From Dactylis glomerata (Eukaryota > Streptophyta > Magnoliopsida > Poales > Poaceae), in NCBI GenBank assembly GCA_007115705.1, contig QXEO01000434.1, positions 124,001 through 188,000 on the forward strand: DNA of 64,000 nucleotides, given 5' to 3'. Made by a program: the position numbers and the translations under genes. The notes under the pieces are model-generated. The model did no database searches. It was not told the origin of the DNA and saw only the letters and a program-made list of their open reading frames with translations. Below, piece after piece: positions 24,576 to 35,665 of this stretch. The stretch's first letter is position 1, and each line of letters starts with the position of its first letter.

Positions 24576-25177
24576 TATTGGGGATATACCAAATAGGTAT
24601 ACCAGTGACGTAGTCCTAAATCAGCAAGCCAGGGTGGCCCATCAGGGGTGGTATGGCGGATTCGCCATACCGGGCGGCCCAGTTGCTGAAATTACCACGG
24701 CGGTACTGGACGCAGGTGCTTATGGCGGTTCCTTAGACAAGTCCATGGCGGATCCGGAGATAGACCCATGGCAGACCACCGACGACAGGCCCATGGCGGG
24801 CCCGGATATAGGCCCATGGCGGGTTACCTGGCAGTACACGCATAGGACTTAGTCTAGGACTCCAAGTTGTATCCGCTCTGGTACCAACGTGTAGCCCACG
24901 GCGGGCGCCTTTATAAGCCCAGCGTGGAGCAGGCCTTGAGGCACGTTCTAATCATACGGCCAATCGCATAGCGAAACAGCCAACCTCATCATTGTAATCG
25001 AGCACTTGTTGTCATATAGTGAATTATAGCAGCACGTAGGATCTCGCAGCCGTCGCGGGATCTGAAGCTGGGTAAACTCGTGCTACCACCGTCCCGGATC
25101 GCTCCTCCGTGTTCACCCCCTTCCACAAACTGCCATACCCCTACCCCTATGGCAGATCTGTTGATGAAACCACGATA
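24576..25177 (+). mobile_element. 5' LTR of element A
   Basis: Starts TATTGGGG (the other copy has TGTTGGGG, so TG became TA) and ends CACGATA (the other copy has CACGACA). TATA box TATAA at 24912-24916. The middle contains many copies of ATGGCGG or GGCGG words. Confidence 0.9.
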
Positions 25178-25179
25178 GT

Positions 25180-25197
25180 TGGCGCCCACCATGGGGC
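25180..25197 (+). other. primer-binding site of element A
   Basis: TGGCGCCCACCATGGGGC, two bases after the LTR. Same position as in D and B. Confidence 0.7.
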
Positions 25198-25436
25198 AAA
25201 GTGCGTCTGGAGCGCGGATCTAGGCGGGATCCGCCTTTGCAGGCATCGGCGACACCGTCGCCATCGGGCATGTCCTCTACGATTCCGGCTTCACCATCAT
25301 CCCAGCGGATAACCTCTGGGTCCCGGCTAGAGAAGACCCTGCTCGATTCACCGTCGTTCTGATTGGAGATATCCACATCTTCATTGGAGAGACAAACCCT
25401 ACCCTCACCACGGAAACCAATTTCCGGCGGATCAGT

Positions 25437-28412
25437 ATGGCTGAAATCCCCAAACGGACCGCTTCCGAGCTGGATACGGAGGAGGACTCATCTGACCTGG
25501 AACTTTCCAAGTTGCCCAGATCGGACCTGAAAAATAATCCCACCCAGCCCGCCCTAGAGGAAGAGGAAGTGGTGGAAGACCGCTGTGAATCCGCCATGAG
25601 TAATCTGGCGTTAGAGACACCACGGTACTGCCTTGTTGCGTTCGCAGGCATCACTTCGGGATCTACCTCCAATGGAGAAGATAGCCCAGGTGAATCCATC
25701 CTTGAGGCACTTAACGAAAGTGGTGAATCGGATGACTGGGACATCAAGGGCTATGATTCTGACCATTACGACGCCGCCATGAGAAGAATCAAGGCGGAAT
25801 TGGCGCAGCAGGCACTTGAAGAGCAGCAAGCAGCGGCCAAGCATGTGTTCGTAACCAACAAAGGAGATGATGCTGGGCAGACAACCGGTGATCTGCCATC
25901 TCAGGCAGCCCACGACGGAGATGCCGGCAAAGAGCAGGGTAACCCGCCACCAGCCACCGATCCTGCCACAGAACAACTTCCTGAGATTCACGGCGGACCC
26001 AGGCCTCTGCAACCCGCCATCCCCGAGGACCAGCACCTAGAAGATTTCACGACCCCGCTGGATAAGGTCGTCTACGGAACTCTAGCAGATCCAATCACCC
26101 CTGACTATGTCAGAGATGTGAACGATCTCGAGAAGAAGAGGCGAGCACTCCTCAAGGAAGCAAAGCGAGTCGAGAAGATGGGCCAGCAGCTTGATGGCGA
26201 CATTGCTAAAGCTCAAGACACGCTGAAGCGCGCAAGGAACATGGAGGAGAAGTATGTTACTCTCATCCAGAACTAGATAACCGAGGGAGGCGACCCGCAG
26301 CTGGTACGAAACCTTGAGTTCACCGTAGCAACAGCGGAAACTCTGGCCAAGATGTACATCAAGAATCCGCCATACGTGGATAAAAACCGCGATGAAGTCA
26401 GGGCTACGCCCATTGAGAATATCGTGGCTGCAAAGGAGCTATTGGAGCATAATAAGAGCCCAGCAGCCCTAGAGACGGCGGTGAAACTGATGACCAAAGC
26501 ATTAGTGCAGCAAGAGAAGGCTACGTCGTCACGACGGCTTGAATCTGATCCCGCCCTATGCAGGTCCAGCACTACCTCTAAAGCTCGAGGGGCTGGCAAC
26601 TATGGTACGCGCCCTGACAACGAATCTCATACCGGATCCTCAGAAATCCGAAGAAGAGAAGCTCGCAACCGGGCGAACGCCATCCCAATATCCTCCGATG
26701 ACAGACCAAATGGCAAAGGCCCACAGAGAAATCCATCGCCACCCCACAAGAATTACCCTGCTTACGGATACCAACAAGACAATGCTGCTCCTTGCCATAA
26801 GACCAACATGCTGCCACCAAAGTATAAGACGTTCGAAGTCCCAAAGGGAGGGATCGTCATACGCGACAATGATGGCAAGCGAGGACGAAGCCGTGACGCT
26901 GGACGCAAAGACGATCCGCCACGACGGGAAACAAGCAGAGACGGCGGATCCAAGAGAAGGGACCGATCTCGCCATGACGACGGCGCGCACCGTGGCGGCG
27001 ACAAGGACAAGCATCGCTCCACTCGCCACCACGATGACAAAGGGCAAGGCTCCCGCCGCCATGACGACGATCCATCTCCACGAAGAACAGAAGGAGGCCG
27101 TCGTAGCTGCAAAGATCAGTCGCAGGACGGCGAGAGTAAACGATGACGTGACCCTTCGCCATCCCCACCAGGGAGCCCCCATGGCGGTGGCGGTGGTGGC
27201 GGCGGACCAGCAAGGTCACGCAACTCTCGCAAGGATCCGCCGGACCAGAAGCCCTACGACGCCCGTACCCATCTAAACGAGATTGCCAAGTCTCAAACAG
27301 CCTTCTTCCTCGGCCCAAAGTGCTTTGGACAATGGATTCGTGATGAGCCCATCCCGCATGGGTTCAAGATCGAGAAAAATATCCGCCAGTACAATGGAGT
27401 CAATAGGCCTTTGACTTGGCTACAAGACTACTTCAACGCAGTACAGTTCGCCGGGGGATCACCCAATGTCGCTGTCCGCTATTTGCCCCTGATGCTATCC
27501 GGCACTGCGAGGCAGTGGATCAATGACTTGGCGGAAAACTCCATCCAAACCTGGTTCGATATGCAAACTGCGTTTACCGAAAACTTCGAGGGGACTTACA
27601 AGAGACCCCATAACATTGGTGACCTCCAGCGGTGCCGACGGGCCGACGATGAGACCTCCCGAACTTTCCTCGCACGATGGCTAGATATGAAGAACTCCTG
27701 TGAAGGGGTTACCGACGAATCCGCCATCCTCGCGTATATTGACAGTTTGGAGAGAGGCCAACTGCTCCGCCACCGCCTATTGCGGGAAAGGAACGAAGGG
27801 AAACTGACCCTAAATTCCATGATCACCATTGCAAGCAATTACGCGGCCGCCGCCGACGACGCCCGCGAATCTCTGAAGGCTTCCGCCATCCAGAACACTG
27901 GAAAGCGGAATAGCAGCAACAAACGAAAGAATCCGCCAGAAGAGCAGCAGGCTCCGGATATGGTGGCCACAACCTTCGCTGACAAGGGCCAAAGCAGCCA
28001 GCGCGGCAGGGGACGCGGTACTAGCAGTGGCCAGCCGTGGAGTTCGGCAACTCCCGCTTCGGCGCCATCCGCCCCCGTGTCTTACGACGAATACCGCGAT
28101 ATGCCATGTTTCGCCCATCGTGATGTTTCGGGAAAGTGCAATCACACCAACCGGAACTGCAAGTTTGTCAACGACCTCAAGGCGGATCAAGAAGCTGGCT
28201 TCAAGCGCATCCGGCGTCAACGGCCTCGTGGCAAAGGGAAAGCGGACAAAGACAAGGAGTCCAGGGATGGCAGTGACATGGACGAAGACCCTGCGCCCAA
28301 ACCCGCCGAAAAGGCAGAGGGTGGCGCTGGCAAGGGTAACCCAATCAAGGATAAAAAAGGTGCCTTCCACACATTCCTTGGACCCCCACGGCTAAGGCAC
28401 AAAGAGCCGCTA
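25437..28412 (+). pseudogene. gag of element A
   Basis: ATG 25437 (MAEIPKRTASELDTEEDSSD). It has an acidic N-terminus, a coiled middle (EKKRRALLKEAKRVEKMGQQ) and an Arg/Asp/His-rich part. The Retrotrans_gag core (PF03732) follows at about 27410-27850 (TWLQDYFNAV, ARQWINDL, F.ENFEGTYKRP). A late Cys/His patch (CFAHRDVSGKCNHTNRNC) stands in for a zinc knuckle. In-frame stops: TAG 26274-26276 and TGA 27144-27146, the latter next to a 3-bp insertion compared with D. A one-base shift near 28380-28412 moves to the protease frame. Gag packages the element RNA. Confidence 0.8.
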
Positions 28413-29152
28413 TGCGATCCCTCAACGCCACCGTGCCAAAAATCTGCCAGTACGTCCGATGGTCCGAGGTACCGGTGCACTGGAGCCGCGATGATCATCC
28501 AGAGCACATCCCAGAGGGATATTACGCCATGGTGGTATGCCCTGTGATCCACGGCTACGAGTTCTCCAAATGCTTAATGGATGGCGGCAGCAGCTTGAAC
28601 ATCATGTACGTGGAAACACTGACAAAACTTGGCCTTACCAAAACCCAACTCCGCCATAGCGCGGTCACCTTCTATGGAGTGGTTCCTGGTCGCCAAGCTA
28701 AGTCCCTCGGGTCCATCACACTCAAGGTCGCCTTCGGTAGTGAGGAAAATTACCGTGAAGAGCCTATAACCTTTGAAGTAGTCCCGTTCAAAAGTACATA
28801 CCACGTGATCTTCGGCCGCCCTGCCTTCCACAGCTTCCATGCCAGGCCATGTTACATCTACAATAAGCTGAAGATGCCAGGCCCAGATGGCATAATCACC
28901 GTTTATGGCAGTTTCAGAAAGGCAAAGGAGTGCGAGGATGGCGAAGCCGCCTTCGCGGAGGCAGTGTTCTTCGGTGAGGAGTTCAAGGAAATCCATGCCA
29001 CTACGGACCCCGCGGAGATGCCGGCATCCAAGCAGGAGTTTTCCGCCTCCCCGCCCACCTTCAAGCCTACAGTCGACACAAAACAGGTGGAACTGGTCGC
29101 TGGCAATGCCGCCAAGACCACCTCCATTGGGACAAATTTGTCCCCCAAATAG
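28412..29152 (+). pseudogene. aspartic protease of element A
   Basis: Frame with CLMDGGSSLNIMYVETL (the D-G-G-S catalytic form common in this lineage), TFYGVVPG and IFGRPAFHSFHARPCYIYNKLKMPGP, the typical protease end. It would cut the polyprotein. The frame ends at TAG 29150-29152 in the context CCCAAATAGGAAAGCG, identical to that in element B. The same frame reopens and continues to RT. Confidence 0.8.
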
Positions 29153-29815
29153 GAAAGCGCGCTCGTCGAGTTCCTCTATGAGAACCGGGACATCTTCGCA
29201 TGGCAGCCATCTGACGTGACAGGTGTACCTAGGGAGCTCGCCGAGCACGCTCTGCAGATAATTCCTGGCTAGAAGCCAGTAAGACAAGCCATGAGATGCT
29301 TCGGAGATGAAAAACGTCGCGCCATAGCAAAGGAAATTTCCAAGCTATTGAAAGCAGGTTTCATCAAGGAAGTGATCCATACTAAGTGGGTGACAAATCC
29401 GGTGCTAGTTCCTAAGAAAAACACAAAAGTTCTGCGCATGTGTGTAGATTACACTGGCCTGAACAAAGCGTGTCCAAAAGACCCTTTTCCCTTGCCTCGC
29501 ATTGACCAAGTCATTGACTCGACAGCGGGATCGGAGCTGCTGTGTTTCTTAGATGCCTACTCAGGATACCACCAGATCAAGATGAAAAAGTCCGATCAGC
29601 TTGCTACGTCGTTTGTAACACCTTATGGCACATATTGCTATGTCACAATGCCATTCGGTCTAAAAAACGCAGGAGCAACGTATCAGCGCACTATGCAAAA
29701 GTGCCTGACGGATCAAATTGGATGAAACATCCACGCATACGTGGACGACATCGCAGTTATGTCTAAGAAGCAAGATGGCCTTATAGCGGATTTGCAAGAG
29801 ACCTTCGACAATCTT
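29153..29815 (+). pseudogene. reverse transcriptase of element A, first part
   Basis: Runs through ENRDIFAW and VPRELAEHAL, then the RT core: CVDYTGLNKACPKDPFPLPR, FLDAYSGYHQIKM, FVTPYGTYCYVTMPFGLKNA, and AYVDD just after a TGA at 29723-29725. A further TAG is at 29270-29272. Element B cuts the frame at 29815 (TSD ATCTT). Sequence resumes in the correct frame at 44893. Confidence 0.85.
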
Positions 29816-30744
29816 TGTCGGGGGGATGACCCCCGGTAGGGTCAAGAGACTAGAAAGATACAAGGTCTATGGTTAACTTCATGCCGGTTGACCAAGGAAG
29901 GGCCTGGCCGGAATATAGGAGCATCGGCCAGGCCGGCATATATGTGTATCCCGGCTAATGTCCAGATATGCCGGATTACCCAGGATACTAACTGAGGAGT
30001 GCCGGCATATACTTAGGTATGCCGGCCTATCTATTTGATGTGTTGTGCAGGAGCATGGGAGGCCGGATTACTCGACCTTCATAGGTCGTTGGTCCGGCAT
30101 ATAGGTCCAGGATGTGGCCAAACGGTCATATCCGGGATACAGAAGTCAGCTAAGATGTCATGTCCCTACAATCAAGGAGAGACTCTGCTCAGCATGGAGA
30201 GGGATCATGTTGACAGGGTGCACAGTGGTGGTCTACCTACCCTCACTGTGCACAAGTACAGCCCTTACCTCACATAGATAAGGTCACAGTGCAGGAAGTA
30301 CAAGGTACAGGGATATGAAGTCCCATCGAGAGCAATCAGGGAGAAAGTCAAGGGTCGCTGCCTTCGTCAGCAAGTCCTATTTGGAGTGTAGTTCGTGTCT
30401 TCTGGTCTCTTATGACCGTTGTAACCCTGGCCACCACTATATAAGGTGGCATAGGGAGCCCTGGTAAAGGGTTGGTGACTCTCTGTTCCTACACTTAGCG
30501 GTTCATCTTCCTCCTCTAGCAGAGAGCTTGGAAGCACCATTGGTGTATACTCCATCGATCCAAATATATAACCAGTAGAGCAGGAGTAGGGGTGTTATCT
30601 CCTTACGAGAGCCCCGAACCTGGGTAGATCAGTGTTCCTTTCTGTCGTGCTTTTTAGCTCGTTCCCCTCTCCCGAATCCTCCAGCATCTAGTTCGGCCCC
30701 CATTTAAGCCATCCTATGGCATATGTTGTTTCACCACGACGACA
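29816..30744 (+). mobile_element. 5' LTR of element B
   Basis: TATA box TATATAA at 30438-30444, enclosed by the inverted repeat GCCACC (30430-30435) and GGTGGC (30445-30450). Contains many GCCGG/CCGGCAT words. The small frames in it recur in the 3' LTR and are not genes. Confidence 0.92.
30438..30444 (+). promoter_or_regulatory. TATA box of element B LTR
   Basis: TATATAA; RNA start is expected about 30 bp downstream. The second copy lies at 44581-44587 in the 3' LTR. Confidence 0.6.
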
Positions 30745-30746
30745 TT

Positions 30747-30764
30747 TGGCGCCCACCGTGGGGC
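30747..30764 (+). other. primer-binding site of element B
   Basis: TGGCGCCCACCGTGGGGC, two bases from the LTR end. Confidence 0.75.
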
Positions 30765-30772
30765 TGATCGAT

Positions 30773-33700
30773 ATGCTGGGCGGAGTGTTTATTCGGACGG
30801 GGTCTGTGATAGCAGCTTCGGGAGTGCGCGTGGTCTCTGGTCTCGTCCTGAGGCTAGGCTCGCTCAGCTTCGTCAGTGACAACGCCGGATGTCTCGGCGG
30901 CCGGCCGTTCCCCAGGGATGGCCGGATCATGTCTTTCGGTTCCCACGAGGTGTACGTGGGGACTGAGAGAGTTTGCAGGGAAAAGGTGCTAGTGGCGGCG
31001 GATCCTCCGTCACATCGGCTGGCTCACGCTGGGCGTAGCGCTCGCTCAGTAGAGTCGGCCGAGGTAATGATGGCCGGCACATCAGTGCCACCGGCAGATG
31101 GTGCCGGCAAGGCAGCAGCAGCAGCAGGAGATACTCCCCCGGAGCCGCCAAAGGCCAAGAGGTCGGCACGTCCTCCGTTGGAGCATGTCGAGAACCTGGC
31201 CGACACTTCCGCCGTGCCGGCAAAGGGTCAGGTGCTTCTTCCCATCATCGATCGGCTTCTCGAGCCGGTGCGATCCGGCGATGATCCGGAGCAGACAAGG
31301 GAGGTCCTGGAGGGATCTCGCCAGGCCCTCGTTGACGAGGCCCTGGCCATGCACCAGGAACGCGAGCGGTTTAACCGGCAACTCCATGAGTATGAGGCAG
31401 CCCATGGTTTTACTCCTGTGGTAACCCAGCTTAGCCGGATAGATGAGGTTAGAACTAGAGGTAGAGATCTTAATGCTGAGTTAGGTAAAGATGCTAGAGC
31501 TAAGAGTCATACTGCAACTAGTACTGTGCCTAAGGTAATTTATAGCTCACCAGTGAAGAACCTTAGAGCAGCAGCAGAGGTAGCTAAGGACTTATCTAAT
31601 TTATCCGGCGAAGCACTGCATGAGCAGCAAGCCCGGCTTAACCATCTTTTGTCTGAAGCTACCAAGCAGCAGGAGGCCTTCAAGAAGGCAAACCCAGGTG
31701 CCGGGGCATCCCAGTACATTGCGTCGGTAGGAGGTGCCGGCGCAAGGTCGAGGGGCGAAGCTTCGTCCCCGCATCCAAGTGCCCGGCGTGCCGGAAGCGT
31801 GACCTCTGGCCGCCGGGACAAGCAGATCCAAGTGTATGATCCGGCAATTGCCGGAAAGCAGGCAATAGCTCAGAAGAGTGCCGGTCAAGGTGACAAGTAT
31901 GTCGGCAGCAAGAACGCCGGTCAGAATGTGCCGGCCGGGCAAGGAGCAGTTTCGGCCGGTGGTGGCCGGAGTAACAGTGCAGCCCGGCGTCAGCAGCAGG
32001 GCGCCGGAGGTGCAGCGCAGCGGCAAGGTGCAGGTCAACCGGGACATCGAGAGGATGATGGGAATTCCGCCCTTGTTAGGGCGGGATATCAGCAGCAGCA
32101 TCAGCAAGGCCGGCAAAGTGAGCAGTATCAGCCGGAGCAGCAGCAGGAAAAAGTGATCGCGGGCCCAATTGCATCCCGGCTAGGACCTCGGTCCTTGGCG
32201 GCAAGTGATGCGCGCTTCAAGCTGGACAGGATTCACCAATCAGAGTTGGTGGAGAGGCAAGGAGCTCCGGGTCCTATGTGCTTTGGACCCCGGATTATGG
32301 GTGAGCCGGTACCTTACTATTTCCAGCTCGCGCGTGGCGCGAGGACATACAACGGCAGTACGAAGCCAGAAGATTGGTTAGAGGATTACTCCACCGCAGT
32401 GAACATTGCCGGAGGAAACCTCAGATGGGCGGTACGATATGTACCGCAAATGTTAGAAGGACCAGCCAGGATATGGCTGAATAATCTGCCGGCCGGAAGT
32501 ATCAACGGCTGGGTTGATTTCGAAGAGCAGTTTGTATCAAACTTCACCAGTACATATAAGAGGCCGAATCGTCCTCGGCAGCTGGCTAACTGCCGGCAGG
32601 GAGTGAATGAGGCCGACCATGACTACCTGACCAGGTGGTGCACCTTGCGCAATTCCTGTGAAGGATTTGTGGAGCAGCAGGCCATCATGTGGTTCGCTCA
32701 TGGGTGCCGGCACGGCACCATGTTGTGGCAAAAGCTGCAGAGGGACATGCCGGCCACGTTGGCCGAGACAATCAAGATTGCCGATAGTTATGCTCTGGGA
32801 GACCCTATGCAGCCCACCCTTGATTCACAAGGACAGGGGCAGACCCAGCGGAACAATAGCAACACCGGGAGACCGGGGCAGTTCTATCGCACGGATAACC
32901 GGAACAAGAGAAGAGATGAAAGGCCGAATTTTCGGTATGGACCGGCACAAGTAGCAACTGTGGAGGAAGAGCAAGAGGGCGCCGGCAGTAGCCAACGCCC
33001 GAGATATGAGGGCTATCAGCAGCCCCAACAGCAACAACCGCAGCAGCAAGCGCAGCCCTTCCAGAAGAAGAATGTCTGGATCAACAAGAATGCCGGCGGA
33101 GCCGCCGGTCAGAAGAAGCAGTGGCCAAAGTATACGGTGGGTCTGGCCATGGATAAGCCTTGTGTGTTTCACACATTCCAGCCGGGTCAGCCGGCAAATC
33201 ATTTGACGAGAAACTGTTCATGGCTGGACGACATATTAGCGGGTCGTGCAGGTCCCTGGGGACCGGCTAGACCGTCTGTCCCGGCAGCTCCATCGCCGTT
33301 GACAGGTGCCAATACAGTTGCAGTCCCACCCAGGCCGGTTAATCCCGGGAATAAGAGCAATGTCGAAAATGCCGGCGTAAATCAAGTAGATCAGAGCTAT
33401 AACCCGGAACACTATGCCAGAGGCCCAGCAGCGGGCAGGAATGAGTACAAGGAGCATGATCAGAGCTACATGGTCTTTGAGACCGAAAGAACAGACAAGC
33501 AGAGCTTGTACCGGCGGTGTTTGGAGGTAAATGCCGTTATGTCGGCAGTACCGAAGCTAATGTACTGGTCTGACCAGGCCATTGGCTGGGACAGGGCAGA
33601 TCATCCCAGGATCATGCCAAACCCCGGCGGGTATGCTCTGGTGATGGATCCGACATTCGTCGGGCCGGCTAATAACGTGAGGTTCAGCAAGGTCCTCATT

Positions 33701-34288
33701 GACAATGGAAGCAGCATCAACATCATGTACCGAGATACGATGCAGAAGCTGGGCATCAAGGAAAATAGGTTGGAGCCGAGCAAGACCACATTCCACGGCA
33801 TTGTGCCGGGACTTTCGTGTGCGCCAATGGGCAAGATCCGGATGGATGTCATGTTTGGCAACCGGGATAACTGCAGGGTGGAGAACCTCATGTTTGAGGT
33901 GGTGGATCTGGAAAGCCCCTACCATGCTTTGCTGGGTAGGCCGGCACTAGCAAAGTTCATGGCCTCTACGCATGTTGCGTACCTGAAGATGAAAATGCCG
34001 GGGCCCAAGGGAGTGATCACCATCATCGGTGATTACAAGCGCTCGATGGCATGTGCAACAGCCGGATCTAATCTGGCCGAGACTCTAATCATTGCAGAGG
34101 AAAAGAAGAGGCTCAAGCGAGCAGTGGAGATTGCTGAAATGGTCGTGGCCGGCAAATCTATGCCGGGCATGGCAAACCCCGGTGGCAGTGTCTCTTTCCA
34201 AGTGGGCAAGGAAGTCAAAAAGGTGCCTCTGGATGAAGTTTTCCCGGAGCGCCATGCCCTCGTCGGGGCAGGTTTGGATCCCAAATAG
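30773..34288 (+). CDS. gag-protease of element B
   Basis: Open from the leader to TAG 34286-34288. Start uncertain: ATG at 30773, 30928 or 31067; the last gives MMAGTSVPPADGAG and I favour it. Coiled-coil and Gln/Gly/Arg-rich linker (31300-32160), Retrotrans_gag core about 32340-32800 (PEDWLEDYSTAV, RIWLNNLPAGSINGW, FTSTYKRPN), then a Gln-rich stretch. Cys/His patch CVFHTFQPGQPANHLTRNC lies near 33165-33215. The protease is at about 33680-34030 with VLIDNGSSINIMYRDTM and LLGRPALAKF. No internal stop or shift in about 1,170 codons. Sequence resumes in frame after the TAG. Confidence 0.88.
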   Translation: MLGGVFIRTGSVIAASGVRVVSGLVLRLGSLSFVSDNAGCLGGRPFPRDGRIMSFGSHEVYVGTERVCREKVLVAADPPSHRLAHAGRSARSVESAEVMMAGTSVPPADGAGKAAAAAGDTPPEPPKAKRSARPPLEHVENLADTSAVPAKGQVLLPIIDRLLEPVRSGDDPEQTREVLEGSRQALVDEALAMHQERERFNRQLHEYEAAHGFTPVVTQLSRIDEVRTRGRDLNAELGKDARAKSHTATSTVPKVIYSSPVKNLRAAAEVAKDLSNLSGEALHEQQARLNHLLSEATKQQEAFKKANPGAGASQYIASVGGAGARSRGEASSPHPSARRAGSVTSGRRDKQIQVYDPAIAGKQAIAQKSAGQGDKYVGSKNAGQNVPAGQGAVSAGGGRSNSAARRQQQGAGGAAQRQGAGQPGHREDDGNSALVRAGYQQQHQQGRQSEQYQPEQQQEKVIAGPIASRLGPRSLAASDARFKLDRIHQSELVERQGAPGPMCFGPRIMGEPVPYYFQLARGARTYNGSTKPEDWLEDYSTAVNIAGGNLRWAVRYVPQMLEGPARIWLNNLPAGSINGWVDFEEQFVSNFTSTYKRPNRPRQLANCRQGVNEADHDYLTRWCTLRNSCEGFVEQQAIMWFAHGCRHGTMLWQKLQRDMPATLAETIKIADSYALGDPMQPTLDSQGQGQTQRNNSNTGRPGQFYRTDNRNKRRDERPNFRYGPAQVATVEEEQEGAGSSQRPRYEGYQQPQQQQPQQQAQPFQKKNVWINKNAGGAAGQKKQWPKYTVGLAMDKPCVFHTFQPGQPANHLTRNCSWLDDILAGRAGPWGPARPSVPAAPSPLTGANTVAVPPRPVNPGNKSNVENAGVNQVDQSYNPEHYARGPAAGRNEYKEHDQSYMVFETERTDKQSLYRRCLEVNAVMSAVPKLMYWSDQAIGWDRADHPRIMPNPGGYALVMDPTFVGPANNVRFSKVLIDNGSSINIMYRDTMQKLGIKENRLEPSKTTFHGIVPGLSCAPMGKIRMDVMFGNRDNCRVENLMFEVVDLESPYHALLGRPALAKFMASTHVAYLKMKMPGPKGVITIIGDYKRSMACATAGSNLAETLIIAEEKKRLKRAVEIAEMVVAGKSMPGMANPGGSVSFQVGKEVKKVPLDEVFPERHALVGAGLDPK

Positions 34289-35665
34289 GAAAGCGAGCTC
34301 ATCAGCTTCCTCCGTGAGAATCGGGATATCTTTGCATGGTCTACTTCAGACCTGCAAGGTGTGCCGAGGGAGTTGGCTGAGCACGCATTGCATGTGAGAC
34401 CGGATGCTAAGCCGGTGAAGCAGCCGCTCCGGCGGAATGCAGGTGATAGAAGGAAAGCCATTTGGGACGAAGTGGCCAGGCTCTTAGCCTCCGGCTTTAT
34501 CAAAGAAGTGCTTCATCCGGATTGGGTGTCTAATCCGGTTTTGGTGGAAAAGAAGAAGGATGAGCCCGCCACAGTGAAAATATGGCGGATGTGTGTTGAT
34601 TACACCAACTTGAACAAGGCATGCCCTAAAGATCCATTCCCGCTCCCTCGGATCGATCAAGTGATTGATTCCACAGCTGGATGTGAACTGTTATCGTTTG
34701 TAGATGCCTATTCTGGTTTCCACCAGATCCCTTTGTATGAGCCGGATCAAATAAAGACATCCTTTATTACCCCGTACGGGGCTTATTGCTATCTCACTAT
34801 GCCGTTCGGTTTAAGAAATGCCGGAGCAACTTACCAGAGGTGCATGCAAAAGTGTTTGCATGACCAAATAGATAAAAATGTGCAGGTATATGTCGACGAT
34901 GTCGTCATAAAAACCAAGGAGAGCAAGACTCTCGTAGATGATCTCCGGGAAACCTTTGCAAACTTGAGGAGATTCCGGATGAAGTTAAATCCGGCTAAAT
35001 GTACCTTTGGTGTGCCGGCAGGCAAATTGCTCGGTTTCCTGGTTTCCAGCCGGGGTATTGAGGTAAATCCCGGCAAGATTCGTGCTATAGAAAGAATGAA
35101 GCCGCCGACAGATTTGAAGGAAGTCCAGAAGTTCGCAGGGTGCCTCGCATCCCTGAGCCGTTTCATAAGCCGGCTGGGCGAGAAAGCTTTGCCGTTATAT
35201 CAGTTGATGAAGAAGTCCGACACATTTGTCTGGACAACGCAAGCAGATGCAGCTTTCAAGGAATTGAAACAGATGTTGTCAACAGCGCCGGTATTAGCGT
35301 CTCCGATGCCCCGTGAGCCGATGTTGCTCTATATAGCGGCAACCAATCGAGTTGTCAGTACTGTGGTGGTAGTAGAGCGAGAGGAAGGAGGCAAAACCGT
35401 GCAGCGGCCGGTATATTATCTGAGTGAAGTCCTCTCCACCTCAAAGCAAAACTACCCACACTATCAGAAGATGACTTATGGTGTCTATATGGCGGCCAAG
35501 AAGCTCAAGCATTACTTCCAAGAGCATCCAATCCGGGTAGTGGCTGAGGCCCCTATCTCGGAGATCATAGGCAACAAAGATGCCAGTGGCAGAATAGCCA
35601 AGTGGGCAATAGAGTTGTCGCCATATACTCCACAATATGATAAGAGGGATACAATCAAGTCCTAG
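34289..35665 (+). CDS. reverse transcriptase and first RNase H of element B
   Basis: Continuous with the gag frame except for TAG 34286. RT motifs: CVDYTNLNKACPKDPFPLPR, FVDAYSGFHQIPL, FITPYGAYCYLTMPFGLRNA and VYVDDVVIKT (catalytic aspartates). The thumb follows, then the first RNase H region (PMLLYIAATNRVVSTVVVVE, QNYPHYQKMTYGVYMAAKKL). Ends at TAG 35663-35665 within IKS-stop-VLADFF, where relatives (element A: IKSQALAEF) have Gln. An intact RT in every other respect. Confidence 0.9.
   Translation, partial: ESELISFLRENRDIFAWSTSDLQGVPRELAEHALHVRPDAKPVKQPLRRNAGDRRKAIWDEVARLLASGFIKEVLHPDWVSNPVLVEKKKDEPATVKIWRMCVDYTNLNKACPKDPFPLPRIDQVIDSTAGCELLSFVDAYSGFHQIPLYEPDQIKTSFITPYGAYCYLTMPFGLRNAGATYQRCMQKCLHDQIDKNVQVYVDDVVIKTKESKTLVDDLRETFANLRRFRMKLNPAKCTFGVPAGKLLGFLVSSRGIEVNPGKIRAIERMKPPTDLKEVQKFAGCLASLSRFISRLGEKALPLYQLMKKSDTFVWTTQADAAFKELKQMLSTAPVLASPMPREPMLLYIAATNRVVSTVVVVEREEGGKTVQRPVYYLSEVLSTSKQNYPHYQKMTYGVYMAAKKLKHYFQEHPIRVVAEAPISEIIGNKDASGRIAKWAIELSPYTPQYDKRDTIKS

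Noticed and set aside
30035..30277. 80-codon frame, repeated at 44178
   Set aside because: Within both LTRs of element B; regulatory DNA rather than a gene.
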